Shown: positions 33,180 to 44,835, numbered from the stretch's first letter. The stretch: 64,000 bases of DNA from Symbiodinium microadriaticum (GCA_001939145.1 LSRX01000418.1:62001-126000); one strand, 5' to 3'. Program-made: numbers and translations. Notes: generated by a model not told the origin, from the sequence alone.

Positions 33180-34435
33180 GGGCCTGCATCGTCCACCGGC
33201 TCTGTGTGAGATTCTGGTGGTGCCTCCACTTCCATGGCGCCTAGAGGATGTGATGAGGCCGCAACTTGGCTTGGATATGAGGTTCGGGCTCGAACCCTGT
33301 TTCGAGCATCGGGGGTGCACTCAGTCGGTGCGGCTACATGCTGTAAGCAGGTGGTAGCAACGTCGCTATTAGTCATCAGTCTATAAACATGTACACACAT
33401 GGATGAACAAAAACACAAACGAACGGCTAAGCGAAGCCACCTCACTATGCCAAGCAATTGCCCCCACAAGGCAGCCCAAAAGCTCAAAACCCACACGAAT
33501 GGTGAGCCTGCATCGTCGCCAACTCCCTCCATTGCATTCATGAAGCCCAAAACCCACACGAATGGTGGGCCTGCGTCGTCCACCGGCTCTGTGTGAGATT
33601 CTGGTGGTGCCTCCACTTCCATGGCGCCTAGAGGATGTGATGAGGCCGCAACTTGGCTTGGATATGAGGTTCGGGCTCGAACCCTGTTTCGAGCATCGGG
33701 GGTGCACTCAGTCGGTGCGGCTACATGCTGTAAGCAGGTGGTAGCAACGTCGCTATTAGTCATCAGTCTATAAACATGTACACACATGGATGAACAAAAA
33801 CACAAACGAACGGCTAAGCGAAGCCACCTCACTATGCCAAGCAATTGCCCCCACAAGGCAGCCCAAAAGCTCAAAACCCACACGAATGGTGAGCCTGCAT
33901 CGTCGCCAACTCCCTCCATTGCATTCATGAAGCCCAAAACCCACACGAATGGTGGGCCTGCGTCGTCCACCGGCTCTGTGTGAGATTCTGGTGGTGCCTC
34001 CACTTCCATGGCGCCTAGACGATGTGCTGAGATGGCAACTTGGCTTGGATCTGAGATTCGGGGTTGGGGGTTCAGTACCCTCAAACCCTATGTAGACTAT
34101 CGGGGTTGCACTCAGTCTGTGCGGCTACATGCTTTAAGCGGGTGCTAGCAACGACGCCATTAGTCTTTAAATGCGTAAACACATGAATGAACCAAAAACA
34201 CAGACCAAATGAACAAAGTGCATACATGAATAAACAAACGTGCATGCATAATTATACACATGGTTCAGTGAAGCCACCTCACTATGCCAAGCAATTGCCA
34301 CCACAAGGCAGCCCAAAGCCCAAAACCCACACGAATGGTGGGCCTGCATCGTCCACCGGCTCTGTGTGAGACTTCGGGGAGGTCAGCTCTTCCGTGGCTC
34401 CTGGAGGCAGACGATACGGCAGTTGGGGTTGTAAA
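33180..34435. repeat. 387-bp tandem repeat array (three full units plus a partial fourth)
   Basis: The marker GTCCACCGGCTCTGTGTGAG recurs at 33191, 33578, 33965 and 34351, giving periods of 387, 387 and 386. Units 1 (33191-33577) and 2 (33578-33964) appear identical by eye. Unit 3 is clearly diverged and carries an ATGAATAAACAAACG-type AT-rich segment, and unit 4 is partial. Each unit also contains a smaller internal duplication of AAACCCACACGAATGGTG about 62 bp apart. Because 387 is divisible by 3, a minus-strand frame stays open from 34084 to 33146 (312 residues). Its repeated translation includes AMEVEAPPESHTEPVDDAG and a hydrophobic run around FWAALWGQLLGIVRWLRLAV. No known domain is recognised, so it is annotated as satellite-like DNA and not as a gene. 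Confidence 0.85.
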
Positions 34436-36068
34436 AAAATCCGCCATGAATCCCTTATCCCCAACCTGCGCTATCTTTTTTGCTTACTCCCTATCGCTTT
34501 ACAAGGTATGAAGCATAAGACTCTCAATCCCAAGTTCTGAGATCTAGACCCTAATTAAGCTCTCAGTCCTCGGCCGAAATCCTAAACGAAACATTGGATC
34601 AAGTCCAAAATCTGCCGGGGGGGGGGCCTTCCGTCTCCAAGAGGATGGGCTCCACCACCGAGTCCACCTGCAATGCTAAGCCAGGCTGGAGAAGAGTTTT
34701 TAGTTTAGGGTTTTTGGGGTTTGGGGCGTAGATTTTAGGGTTTAGGGTTTACTACCAAGATTCGGCTCAACCCCCCCCCTTCCTCCTCCGAAACCCACAC
34801 TGTTACAAGAAAAACATCATGCTAGCATGGGGAACCATAGCTTGTCGGTGAAGGACGGTTTAGGGTTTAGGGGAGAGGCTTCGGAATTGAAGCTCGGCAG
34901 CCGTCGTGAAGAATCGCAGATTAAAGCCATGACAAACTTTTGGAGGATAAGTTAAAGCTTTGCAGTCATGCGACCCAAGCGCAGACTCAGGATGCAAGGC
35001 TTGCCTCTCTGAACACGGGTAGGTAACGGCCCTATCGACCACTGCTGTTCTGAGTTGGTATGTTTATAGTATAGGGCCATGGTCGACAGGGTTTAGTGAA
35101 AAAGGGTTTACCCGTAGGCTCAAGAGGGCCTAAAGCGCCTGCGGTAGCTCTCTAGAGTTCCTTATTATAGCTTCCTAGGGTCCAGTACCACACAATTGGC
35201 AACCATGTCAAACCCGACTTCTGGCGATAGCAGAAAATATCATTTGACTCGGAATCCGCTCACCATTCCGCAGGATCCTGATGCGAACTTTCATGGTGAG
35301 CAGCTGACCGGGAATCCGAAAAACCGAAGTTTTAGCTCCAGCGGACCTGCGCTGGTCTTAAAGTTGAGTCGAAAAGGTGAGCCCTACACCACATGACCTC
35401 CGAGTTTCAAAGACTGCACCCAATACATAATCACGAGAACCCCTGTGTTGGAAGTCAAGCTCTCAACCCACAGAGACCTCTACACGCCAATCTTTACAAT
35501 AAGGCACTCACATGTAGCAACGCCTCTATCTCTCTCTCTCTCTCACAGATCTGTCCGCCGCAAGTCTCCACAACCTAAAACTCTGAAAAACTACTTTCCC
35601 TTTGCAACACTTGCTCAAAGCCCATATGTACTGCCGCTATGGAACTGGGCCTCTAAATGTCATCCTAGTGTGGTTTTGGGGCCTCTAGTGTTCAAGCAGG
35701 ACCCGCCCCCCTTACCTAAAACCCTGCCCTCAACTCTCCCCTCAAGGGACAGTGTTTTGAAACAGCCGTGAGGACTCATGGGGGCTTCTTGCCTCAGCAG
35801 CTTTAGCCGTCTCCATGGATTCTGCCTGTGGGCTTAAGGGCTTTGGGAGTTAGGGGTTCAGGGGGTTTGCGGCTTCGGGGTGTTGGGGCAAAGGGTTTGG
35901 GGGTGTTGTGGGGCTTCAAGGGCTTTGGGCCATTGGGGGAGCATGGAGCAATACGAGCCTTGGATTTTGGCATGGTTCGGATACTGTATTGATTGTGGGG
36001 GTGAGCACACAGGGTCACGGGCTTCTGGCACTCCATGCTTTCGGTTGCTGTCGACTCTGCATGCAGAT
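34436..36068. other. Non-coding stretch
   Basis: Contains scattered telomere-like heptamers (34710-34750, 34858-34870) and a CT run. No coding signal was recognised. Confidence 0.5.
35527..35545. repeat. (TC)n microsatellite
   Basis: A short perfect CT run. Confidence 0.85.
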
Positions 36069-36097
36069 ATGTGTGTGTGTGTAAACACACACATATG

Positions 36098-36128
<31 letters not shown>

Positions 36129-36325
36129 ATACATATATATATATATATATGTATGTATATGCACACACCTACCTTTACCTATACATCTGTGCGTGTATAC
36201 CTACCTGTCTGCCTGCCTGCCTGCCTGCCTGTCTGCCTACTTACCTGCGGACCTAGTAAGCACGTACATACATACATAGATACATAGATACATAGATACA
36301 TACATACATACATACATACATACAT
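36069..36325. repeat. Compound microsatellite cluster
   Basis: In order: (GT)n, (AC)n, (TA)n, (GT)n and (TA)n to about 36167; (TGCC)n at 36209-36240; then (TACA)n/(TAGATACA)n at 36264-36324. Open frames rich in Tyr-Ile across this block are artefacts. Confidence 0.9.
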
Positions 36326-37454
36326 TGTTACCAATAACTATTTGCGGGCTGCCTTGAGACCCTCATTTCTCAACAGTTGCCATACCCAGAACCTACACCC
36401 CGGTGAAGCCCAGACGCCTCTTGTGGCAAACTTTTTTCGGAATTCTGAAAAGCCGTTCAACTAAATGGTTTTAGGGGTCCCTGCAAACCACGCTTTCGAC
36501 AGAGACTTTGAAACCAGATCGTATAAGCTTGTTGCATCTCATTCATTGGCAGATGGCAGCGCTGAGCTCCCATTGTGCCAAGAATGGACACTATGACAAG
36601 TGAGATGAGACATGCCAAGCCTGCACTCAAGTTCTTAATTGGAGATGCGGCCCACAAAATCAAACAATGACGACTGAACCCCTGACAAAGTCACGAGTGC
36701 ACGGCTTACATACAGGCTTCTAGGGCCAGATGGAACCAAGCGTTCATACAGTGAACATGAAGTGCAGGCATGCTGTGTGCAAGCACTAACCCAGGTCTCT
36801 GGGGCGTCTGCTGGCTGCAGCATGCCCCGCCATCCCTGCCGAACGAATACTTCGGTCTCAGATGCTCCGGATATGAAGCAACCACAAAGACCACCAACGC
36901 TCGGATCACCGAGCCATGGGTCAAAAGGTTTCTTATCCTACACCAGAATGAAGATCCTTGTCTACAGCACGAGCAAGTTTTCAGCAGGAAAGTCCCAATT
37001 GAAGAAAAACCAGCAGAATGGGAATGCAGCAAGCACAGTAGAGTAACATCGCAACATGTCATCAGCGGAACATACTAGCTCATGGTTGCCAGACGTTTTG
37101 TTAAAGACAGACATGATGATCCTTCCGGATGGTACACTGCCTCACTCAGCTGTGTGGCTGCTTGTGTAATGATGCCGGGTGCATGGTTGCCGTAAGACTG
37201 AAGCTTCTGAAAAGCAACGGCCCTACAACCTCCATTAAAACACCACCACGATACATGATATGCTTGCCTCGATTTGAAGTGCGGTAACAGAAAAAAGACC
37301 CGACCTCGAACCGTAAGCTCAAACACGCCCACGACTCAAAACTGCAGCCGAAAGCCCCAAGCCTGAGCCAAACCCCACAAACTTCCAAACCAAGCCCTTA
37401 GCAAATATGTGGACCCATACACAAAGTACCTCTCTTTTCCCAAACCTCCCAGAG
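36326..37454. other. Non-coding stretch
   Basis: Three overlapping frames near 36706-37078 (up to 118 codons, both strands) are incompatible with each other and lack a domain. Confidence 0.45.
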
Positions 37455-37745
37455 TCCCCTAAACCCTAAACCCTAAACCCTAAACCTCCCACAGTCTACT
37501 TTGGCCTGTCGGGCTGCGTAGCGATCTGCCTCGCGAGGAGGGTGGAGGTCGCTGGGGTTCACAGAGGATCAAGGGTGCAGGAGCTTAGGGCTTTAGGGCT
37601 TTAGGGTTTTAGGGTGTACGTAGGGTTTAGGGTGCAGGAGTTTAGGGCTTTAGGGTTTTAGGGTTTAGGGTTTTAGGGCTTTAGGGGTTTAGGGTTTCAC
37701 GGTTTTAGGGCTTTAGGGTTTTAGGGTTTAGGGTTTAGGGTGCAG
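37455..37745. repeat. Telomere-like inverted cluster
   Basis: Four CCCTAAA units at 37458-37485, then, after about 95 bp of unique DNA, G-strand units at 37584-37745. Within these TGCAGGAGTTTAGGGCTTTA and GTGCAGGAGG mark a longer-period repeat. Confidence 0.75.
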
Positions 37746-38219
37746 GAGGGGCTTTCTTAAGAGCAAGGGCTTACCGGCTTAACACACAATGACATGCTGC
37801 AAACGGGATCCTAGCGTTTAGGTGCCAAGTTAGGTGCCTTGTTGTCTGAAAGGTTTAGGTGTCAGGGTATAGGGTCGGGTGGGAGAGGGCAGAGACCAAT
37901 TTTTGGAATCATTCTGAGTATTTGTATGCTGCATAGATAGGGCTAGGGCTGAAAGGTTACAGGGTTTTGGGCTGCGAGCGCTGAAAGACCTTCGACATGA
38001 CAGTTCCGGCTCGGTCCAGGCCCCGCAAATTCTTGGAGCCCTGGTACATGGGTTCAGGGTTTAGGTTCTAGGGTTTCGGTTTTGGGGTTTAGGGTTTAGG
38101 GTGGGGCACAGATCCGGGCACGCCGTTTCGCCAAGAAATTCGCAACGTGTAGTCGGAGAAAATAAGTCCACGAGGGTTCCAAAGCAGAGCTTCTTCATGC
38201 AGAGACTATGTATCGACAC

Positions 38220-38329
38220 TACCTACAGTCTCCATTCTACTTCCTCTTTTGGCTTAACAAAAAAGTTATGTCTAGGATCCTAGTAGGGAACTTAGGGAAC
38301 CCCAAAAATTACAATAGAGACTGTTGGTA
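38220..38329 (+). mobile_element. MITE family B, copy 2
   Basis: A 110-bp element with left end TACCTACAGTCTCCATTCTA, right end the inverse of TACCAACAGTCTCTATTGTA, and core CTAGGATCCTAGTAGGGAAC. It is more diverged than copy 1. Confidence 0.8.
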
Positions 38330-38969
38330 GCTCTAAGGTGGTAAGTCACCAACTCAGAGATCGGACTCCTGAATGCTGTAGGGGTTTGGGATTTAGGGTG
38401 TAGGCTTCAGTGTTTAGGGTTTGGGATTTAGGGTTGCAGGGAACTCCTGAATAGTTGTACATGAACTACTGCACCCACACTGCGCAAAAATGCACATCTG
38501 CCAGAAGAACTCTGTCCCAAAGTCATGACGTGGGGTTTGGGGCTTCTCTACACTCCCCCAGCTTTTTAGCTTCTTGCCCCCCCGCCCACCTGCCTGTCTC
38601 TTGGCCCAAGTCCGGAAGTTCTTGACATTGCGTGTCTGGGCCTAGACGTAGCGGCCCACTCTCTCTGCTTGGGCTTTGGGCCTAAACGACTGAACTGGGG
38701 GTTTACGTACACGTCTAGAAGTTCCAGGACGAATCGAAATGGACACGAACAGAGAACTCTAAGAAGTAGGATCCTATTTATCATGGCTTTCGGTACGTGG
38801 CCGAAGGTACCCTAAGTTTATGTTAGATTATCGTTACACGATGGTGCTGCGCATGTGCGAGCTTTCTGGGGTAAGGATAGATGTTGGCAAGAAGGTCGCG
38901 GAGGCCACTGGCAGTTGGAAGCCCCTCACTTTTTGCTTTCACTGGGGTTGTGAAGGCTTCTTCGCAACA

Positions 38970-39014
38970 CGCACACACACAGATATAGATAGATATATAT
39001 ATATATATATATAT
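38970..39014. repeat. (AC)n(GATA)n(TA)n microsatellite
   Basis: Short AC run, then AGATATAGATAGA, then TA units. Confidence 0.9.
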
Positions 39015-39479
39015 GCTAACTGCTCGGCTGGCGGAATGCGAGAGCTGCCCACCGAAAGTCTCAGGAACTGACAACCTCGGGGGCTCAAACAGGGTTCAGA
39101 GTTTGGGAGTAAGGCTCAGAGCCTGAGCCTCCTTTTAGCACCATGTCTCCTAGCCGGTCCTAGCCGTTTGGGGTCCCCCAAATGAAGCCAAAAAGAAAGC
39201 AGCTCCTTAAGGGGCTACCTATTCAGGGTATGGGCCCCGCTTCTGTTCCTATCACAAGGCTGGTTTGAGACTTAAGGCTTCGGGTTTGGGGTGAAGCTCG
39301 CCAGACAGCCAGCCACCACACAGTCACAGTCCGAACGAGAAGCAGCTGCAATGCCCAAGTTCACGGGCCTGCGGTGCAACCTTCGATCCTCGTATTTCTG
39401 TCATCGGCCTCTGGATCTACGTAAGCTCACCTGGAAGTCAGTGCTCCGAATATGGGCTAAGGCTGGACTCTGTGGTCTG

Positions 39480-39573
39480 TACCCATAGGCTCCTTAGTAG
39501 TTCCTTTTTGGGATTACCTTATAGGATTCTAAATATGAACCATAAAAAGGAACTACTTAGGAGCCTATGGGTA
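39480..39573 (+). mobile_element. MITE family A, copy 2 (reference copy)
   Basis: A 94-bp element with ends TACCCATAGGCTCCTTAGTA and the inverse of that sequence, giving arms of about 30 bp. The core is ATAGGATTCTAAATATGAAC. The terminal TA on each side fits a TA target-site duplication, as in Tc1/mariner-like elements. No transposase is present. Confidence 0.9.
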
Positions 39574-39681
39574 GTGACATCTTCGGAAACCTGCTCCCTA
39601 CATCCCAAGCGACCCTCCAAGAACTTCCCGCCCAACGACCAAAAACCACGCACAGCCTCAATCATCCAACCTGGGCACGAA

Positions 39682-39802
39682 ACTTGGAGGTTCATGGGTA
39701 GCTTTAAGTAGGGTTATAAGTAGGAAACCATAGTTACTATAGTTATAACCTATTTTAGGGGACTTATACCTCCACTCATAACTACCCTATGAACCTCCAA
39801 GT
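39682..39802. mobile_element. MITE family G, copy 1
   Basis: A 121-bp element with ends ACTTGGAGGTTCATGGGTAG and CTACCCTATGAACCTCCAAG. Inside is GTTATAAGTAGG with its imperfect inverse. Confidence 0.9.
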
Positions 39803-39948
39803 ATAAACCATGCTAAATCATAAACCACCATCAACCCTACAACCCCGAAGTCCCGAAAAAAAACCGAGCATGCGGCACTGCCGCGCGTGGCGATGATCCA
39901 ATCGAAAACGCGATATTCGAGCCAAGCCTGCTAAGGAATCCGGGCTTG

Positions 39949-40080
39949 TGGGTTTAGGGTTTAGGAGTTTAGGATTTAGGGGTTCAGGGGTTTAGGGTTG
40001 GTGGGTTTAGGATTTAGGGTTCATGGGTTTATGGTTTAGGATTTAGGGGTTTAGGGTCTGGGGTTGAGGGTCTTGTTGGG
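39949..40080 (+). repeat. Interstitial telomere-like tract
   Basis: TTTAGGG mixed with TTTAGGA, GTTTATGG and TTCAGGGG units. Confidence 0.7.
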
Positions 40081-40145
40081 TCTGGGGCCCCCAACCCGGG
40101 CCCTGATAGCTCTCTACTTTAACGTCGTAGTAACGTTCTAGGCTT

Positions 40146-40265
40146 ACTCGGAGGATCAAGGGTAGTTATCATCAGCGGGGATATGCGTAGGGTAGCTAGA
40201 ATACACGTATCATCCATTTTAGGGGGCTTATAACACCACTTACAACTACCCATGAACTTCTGAGT
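40146..40265. mobile_element. MITE family G, copy 4
   Basis: A 120-bp element with left arm ACTCGGAGGATCAAGGGTAG and right arm AACTACCCATGAACTTCTGA. The internal TTTTAGGGGGCTTATAACAC matches copy 1. Confidence 0.85.
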
Positions 40266-40315
40266 GCGGCTGTTAGACGGTTCCGACCTGTGGCCTCTGT
40301 GCCAGGGGGGGTGCC

Positions 40316-40318
<3 letters not shown>

Positions 40319-40354
<36 letters not shown>
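40319..40354. repeat. (AC)18 microsatellite
   Basis: A perfect dinucleotide run following a short GGGGGG/CCCCC inverted pair at 40305-40318. Confidence 0.95.
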
Positions 40355-40357
<3 letters not shown>

Positions 40358-40520
40358 GTTATAGGGGGTCATATTATCCCAAAAAGTTTAATAAAACTAC
40401 AGCCATTCTGCTACTCAGGTCTTCACAGCTGTAGGTGTTCCTATACAAATATCGGCTGCTTAGGCTCTACACTGGTGCTCCCTTATTATCCCGTTCTTGC
40501 AACCGTACTGAGGCCGACCC

Positions 40521-40544
40521 CTTCTCCCTCTCTCTCTCTCCCTC

Positions 40545-40589
<45 letters not shown>
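40521..40589. repeat. (TC)n microsatellite with CCCTC interruptions
   Basis: A pyrimidine-only run of about 69 bp that turns directly into telomere-like CCCTAAA units. Confidence 0.95.
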
Positions 40590-40590
<1 letters not shown>

Positions 40591-40690
40591 ACCCTAAACC
40601 CTAAGCTCCCTCTCCCTAAACCCCTAAACCCTCAACCCCTTCTCCCTAAACCCCTCAGCCCTAAACCCCGAAATCCTAAACCCTGAACTC
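40589..40690 (-). repeat. Telomere-like tract following a (TC)n array
   Basis: Begins directly at the end of the CT microsatellite. CCCTAAAC and CCCCTAAACCCTCAAC units alternate with CTCCCTCTCC/CTTCTCC remnants, so the two repeat types are interleaved. Confidence 0.75.
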
Positions 40691-43060
40691 TTTGGCATCC
40701 CCTCTCCAGCGCACACTTCTACGCTCCTCAACTTTCTCTGCGATGCCAGGCCCTGGAGATGAGACTCTGGTTGAGGAAAGCTTAGAAGATCCCACCTCCT
40801 CATCAGGGTCTATTTAGGGGTTAGCTTCGTTTAGACTTTAGGGATGTTTAAGTCAGATCTTGTACGGAACTCTCTCACCGAAACTCCGTACTTCCCTCTG
40901 AAAACGGCCCCCACCAAGTGAAGCACCCTCAAGCGCAAGAGCGAGAACCCCAAAACCTATCCACACCGAGGATTGCAGGACCTGTTCTGTGGATGACCAG
41001 GTTAAAGAGGGGGGCTTAATACTTAGAGTAGAGTACGGTTTTTGGGCATATTGTTCAGGCGTATCACCCCCGAGGCTCTCTTGTGAGTTACCTGCTGTAG
41101 AGAAGCGGCCAATGAGTTCGAAGCTCGCTGTGCTTATGCCCCGAAAGCAAACTACAATAACTACAAGGCCCCACTAAGCATCCAATTCGTTTATAAAGAC
41201 TTGCAGGATTTGCTGGAAATAATAAGGCTTCCTAGTACACTGATAGAATAAAACGCCCCTGAAGCCCAACACCCCAAAACCGCTACACAATTTCAATACA
41301 TCCTAAGCTCCCAACCCTAAACAACCCTAAACCATCCTAAACCGCCGCTCCCTTCGCCCCCACGCTCCAACGGCCCGGGGCCTTGGGCACCATCAGTTGG
41401 AGTGCCAGCATCGAGATCTGATCGGCCGGGATGGGACAAACCTGGGACTTGAAAACCGTCTTGATCGGGTTTTGCTGGATTTAACGTGGGGCCCTAACTT
41501 CCAGCAAGGCTTTGGTGTATGTTGTAACTTAACCTGCTATGCAGCCTCGATCAGGGCAGAGATCTTTCCATCGGAATTATGACGATTCGGCTTGTGCCTC
41601 CGCGCTGCTATCTTTTTCCACAGCTGCCTTTTGAGCGACTCCCTTTTGCAAACCACTTTGGGTCTGCAAGTTATTCTACTACGCCCCTCGATCGTCAACC
41701 CCACTGTTCGAGACCCTCAATCCACGAGACGGACAGCTCTAAACCTTCAGGTGCCCATCATGTATAAACTGCTGCCTAGATTCCGCGATATGATTCTATC
41801 ATCTGCCTCAGAATGTCCTCATACCATCCACTTAATACTGTACCAAGCTGTACAAGGGCTTACTACGCCACACTAAGGCCCTCAAGCTTTGTCGTCATGT
41901 GGGCTCGGCCAACTTGAAAGTGCCGTCTGCATCGAAAAGGAGGAAGGATGGCTTCACCTGCTCCTGGGCAGTCAGAACACTAGTAGTCTAAGTCTCGAAT
42001 GAGCAAGTAGCTGTAATTGCTCTCTTAAGGTAACAACTTCTTAAAGTATCTATCATTACACATAGGAAAGTTCTGAATGGTCCTCGTGGTGGGGGCAGCT
42101 GCAGGCATACTCTTCGGAGCTCCCAGACTCAAAAGCCCACCCCTGAAGCTCTCCCAATTGAAACCCTTGGTTTTTTTTTTAAACACCTCTTTTCCGTCAG
42201 CCCAGGGTTTAGGGTTTAGGGTTACAGTTTAGGGTTTAGTGGTACACAAAGCTGGGAAGGTCACTACGGAGGATTTTCACATCCTTCTTTTGGCTTGCAA
42301 AAAGGAAGGGTAAAGGGCTAAGGACTCCTTGCCACTGGGCATCGTCGACAAGCATCACAGCGCCAATGCTGCTGAAATCGATGCTGACGTGGCTGATGAG
42401 GGACACCATCGGTGTGCCTCTGAAATACCTGACTTGGCGCGGAGTCTATGTCATGTTGCTGAATACTGACAGATTCTTCCTCTCAGAGCGGCAAGCAACA
42501 AAGACTCAAACGACAGCACAGCAGGAGACCCCTTGAAGGTGCCCTTAACCGAGGCGTGGTAGCCCTTAAGTACTTAGGGATAGGCTATAATTACTCCTGA
42601 AAGTCTATAAACCCTACGTAAGCTTTAGACCTGGAGATAGCACGACCCCCTCGTTCCCCAAGGCCACCTAATCCTGTAGAGAGGTCTATCACGTCAAGCC
42701 ACCGAGATTCAGATCCTGTACACCAGAGGTCTTATCTTCAAGCACAGTGCAAGCAAGCGGGGATCCGACGTCGGATATACGTCCAACTTCGAACGAGGGG
42801 CTCGTACCCTTGCTCCGTCATCGCAGACCGACAGATCCTTTGCATGTCGAGGGCTTCAGCGCTAGACACACCATGGGGCTTCCCTTGAACCCAGGAATAT
42901 CCCAAGCCCCAAACTCAACCCCAGGACCATGATGTGAGGCTTAGGAGCTTTGGGTTTAGGGCTTGGGGCCGTTTGGGCTTAAAGGTTTGGGGGCATCGGG
43001 GGGTCAGAAGATGTCTGGCGCTTGAGGTTGGAGCGACCTGCAGTGGCCCATTGAAGCCTT
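40691..43060. other. Non-coding stretch
   Basis: No convincing frame or element. A telomere-like group lies at 42205-42240 and a poly-T run at 42172-42180. Confidence 0.5.
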
Positions 43061-43152
43061 GCTGGGGGTTTCCGAAATAGGGGACCCTAAATAGTAGGAT
43101 CCTTATTATAAGGAACCCCAAATAAGGTAACCCTAATTTCGGAAACTCCCTG
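43061..43152. mobile_element. MITE family D, single copy
   Basis: A 92-bp element whose arms share GTTTCCGAAATAGGGGACCC on the left and the inverse TAACCCTAATTTCGGAAACT on the right. The core GTAGGATCCTTATTATAAGG links it to families A and B, while AGGGACCC links it to family C. Confidence 0.8.
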
Positions 43153-43467
43153 CTTCCCCAAAATTTCATGAAGGACACCTCAACATCAGGCCCTTACATA
43201 GCCCTAAACCCATTCCGAGATACACTGCTCCAGGCGCTGCCCAGCCTACTACTCGTAGACTACGGGTCCAAAAGCTCAGCTTCAGGTTTTTGCACGCTAA
43301 GTTTCTTTCGCCACGGGAGTTTTTGCAGCTTCGGCGCTCAAACTGAAGACCCCAGGTCTGCATGGAATATCTGACTGACGACACATCTCAAACTCTTGTC
43401 GGGAAGCCAGCTCTGGGCTTTGGGAGAAGGCCCAGGCGTCTTGGTTTATGTGGGGAATAAGCCGCAC

Positions 43468-43506
43468 GGTTTAGGGTTTAGGGGTTTAGGGTTTAGGGTT
43501 TAGGGA
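43468..43506 (+). repeat. Short telomere-like tract
   Basis: Five near-perfect TTTAGGG units, one of them TTTAGGGG. Confidence 0.75.
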
Positions 43507-43660
43507 TAAGCCTGTGTAGGTCATATGATCTCTGCGAAAGTAGCCCATGCCCGATGACACGACAGTGCTCTCAGGTGCCCTGCAAGACTTGCAAGCTTGT
43601 GGGCTCTCCGGATTCACGCGAAGCTGCAGGCCTCACAAAGAAAATCAGGAACAGTTCAAT

Positions 43661-43754
43661 TACCCATAGGCGCCTTAGTAGTTCCTTTTCGGGATTACCT
43701 TATAGGAGTCTAAATATGAACCATAAAAAGGAACTACTTAGGAGCCTATGGGTA
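43661..43754 (+). mobile_element. MITE family A, copy 3
   Basis: A 94-bp copy nearly identical to the element at 39480, with the same TACCCATAGG end and core (AGGAGTCTAAATATGAACC). The high similarity suggests recent mobility. Confidence 0.9.
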
Positions 43755-43823
43755 CCTTGAAGCCAAAGTGTTGTGCGAGCTGCAGGTCCAGGCCATGTGT
43801 CTCCAGGAAGGGTGCCACCTAGC

Positions 43824-43824
<1 letters not shown>

Positions 43825-43860
<36 letters not shown>

Positions 43861-43861
43861 T
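43825..43861. repeat. (TC)n microsatellite
   Basis: GTG followed by about 16 TC units, about 70 bp after family A copy 3. Confidence 0.95.
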
Positions 43862-43914
43862 GCGTTTTCTAGGCCTCTTCGTCCACAAGCCTCAAAATGA
43901 CTGCCTCAACAAAA

Positions 43915-43972
43915 CTTAGAGTCTCCATTGTAGTTCCTTCTTAGAATCTAAACATAGAATGGGTTAACCCAG
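43915..43972 (+). mobile_element. MITE family B, copy 3, right end missing
   Basis: AGAGTCTCCATTGTAGTTCC and the following TTAGAATCTAAACATAGAAT match the left arm and core of family B. The sequence then stops matching, with no right arm, so this is a truncated relic. Confidence 0.6.
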
Positions 43973-44545
43973 GGAAACAAGTTGCCCTAAAAGAAAAACA
44001 CGAAAAGGATGGCAGAAACCTGGGGTTCACAGAGGCTGCGAGGACTCTTTCAGTGCAGAGTTTCAGGGTTTGATCTTTTTGGATCCCCAGGAACCTAGGA
44101 GAAAAAACGGCCTCTCTTTTTGATATTGGCTCGTTTGAGAAGGAGCCTAAGACCATAAGAGGGGGGAAAAAGGTCCTCTGGCAGACCTAGGTTTGCATTC
44201 ATACACCGTTCAGGACTGGGAAGATTATACTCAAGCAGTCACCAGAGCCGACACCTTTGACAAAGATAGGCCGACCTTGCGTTTTTTGTTCCTAAGCCTT
44301 CCACGCAGGAGACCTGCAACCCCAATCCAACGATAAATGCTGAACCCTAAATTCCTATTTCCTACGCCGACCCTAAATCCTAAATACCCCACCCCAAACT
44401 ACACCCTAGAACCCCCAAAGAAGCCGTAGACATCCTTGGCCCGAGTGGCCACATCCGGGCCGAAACAACTGCGCATGCGGACTTCATCCACAAAGCCTCC
44501 GGAGACTTGATGGCGGCGTTAAAGTCTTGGGGCGTCTATAAGCCC

Positions 44546-44644
44546 TACCCAGAGGCTCCGTAGTAGTTCCGTTTCGGGGGGTACCTTAGAATTAGGATCC
44601 TAACTATAAACCACCAAAAGGAACTACAATGGAGCCTATGGCTA
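44546..44644 (+). mobile_element. MITE family A, copy 4 (hybrid with family B)
   Basis: A 99-bp copy with left end TACCCAGAGGCTCCGTAGTA, core TTAGGATCCTAACTATAAAC and right arm AAAAGGAACTACAATGGAGC. The AACTACAATGGAG stretch is the family-B version, so it looks recombinant or intermediate. Its right terminal TA (44643-44644) is shared with the next element. Confidence 0.85.
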
Positions 44645-44736
44645 CCCATAGGCTCCTAAGTAGTTCCTTTTTATGGTTCATATTTAGAATCCTATAAGGT
44701 AATCCCAAAAAGGAACTACTAAGGAGCCTACGGCTA
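44643..44736 (-). mobile_element. MITE family A, copy 5, inverted, abutting copy 4
   Basis: A 94-bp copy in reverse orientation: after the left end TACCCATAGGCTCCTAAGTA the core reads TTCATATTTAGAATCCTATA. Its left TA is also the right TA of copy 4, so one inserted exactly at the TA flank of the other. Confidence 0.9.
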
Positions 44737-44835
44737 GACCCCAAACCGTAAACAAAAGGGGGGGCACAAGGGGAAGTCCTGGGGCTTCGCGCTTTGTCTA
44801 CGAGTCAATACAGGGGTTCTAACAGGTGACTCTAA

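Noticed and set aside
33146-34084. Calling the 312-codon minus frame a protein-coding gene
   Set aside because: The frame follows from a 387-bp period, and no domain or start context supports it. It is kept only as a testable finding.
33180-34435. CRISPR-like array
   Set aside because: Units are 387 bp with no short repeat/spacer alternation, and the context is eukaryotic.
35803-36287. Tyr-Ile/Thr-His-rich frames with apparent membrane character
   Set aside because: They are translation of AC/TA/TACA microsatellites.
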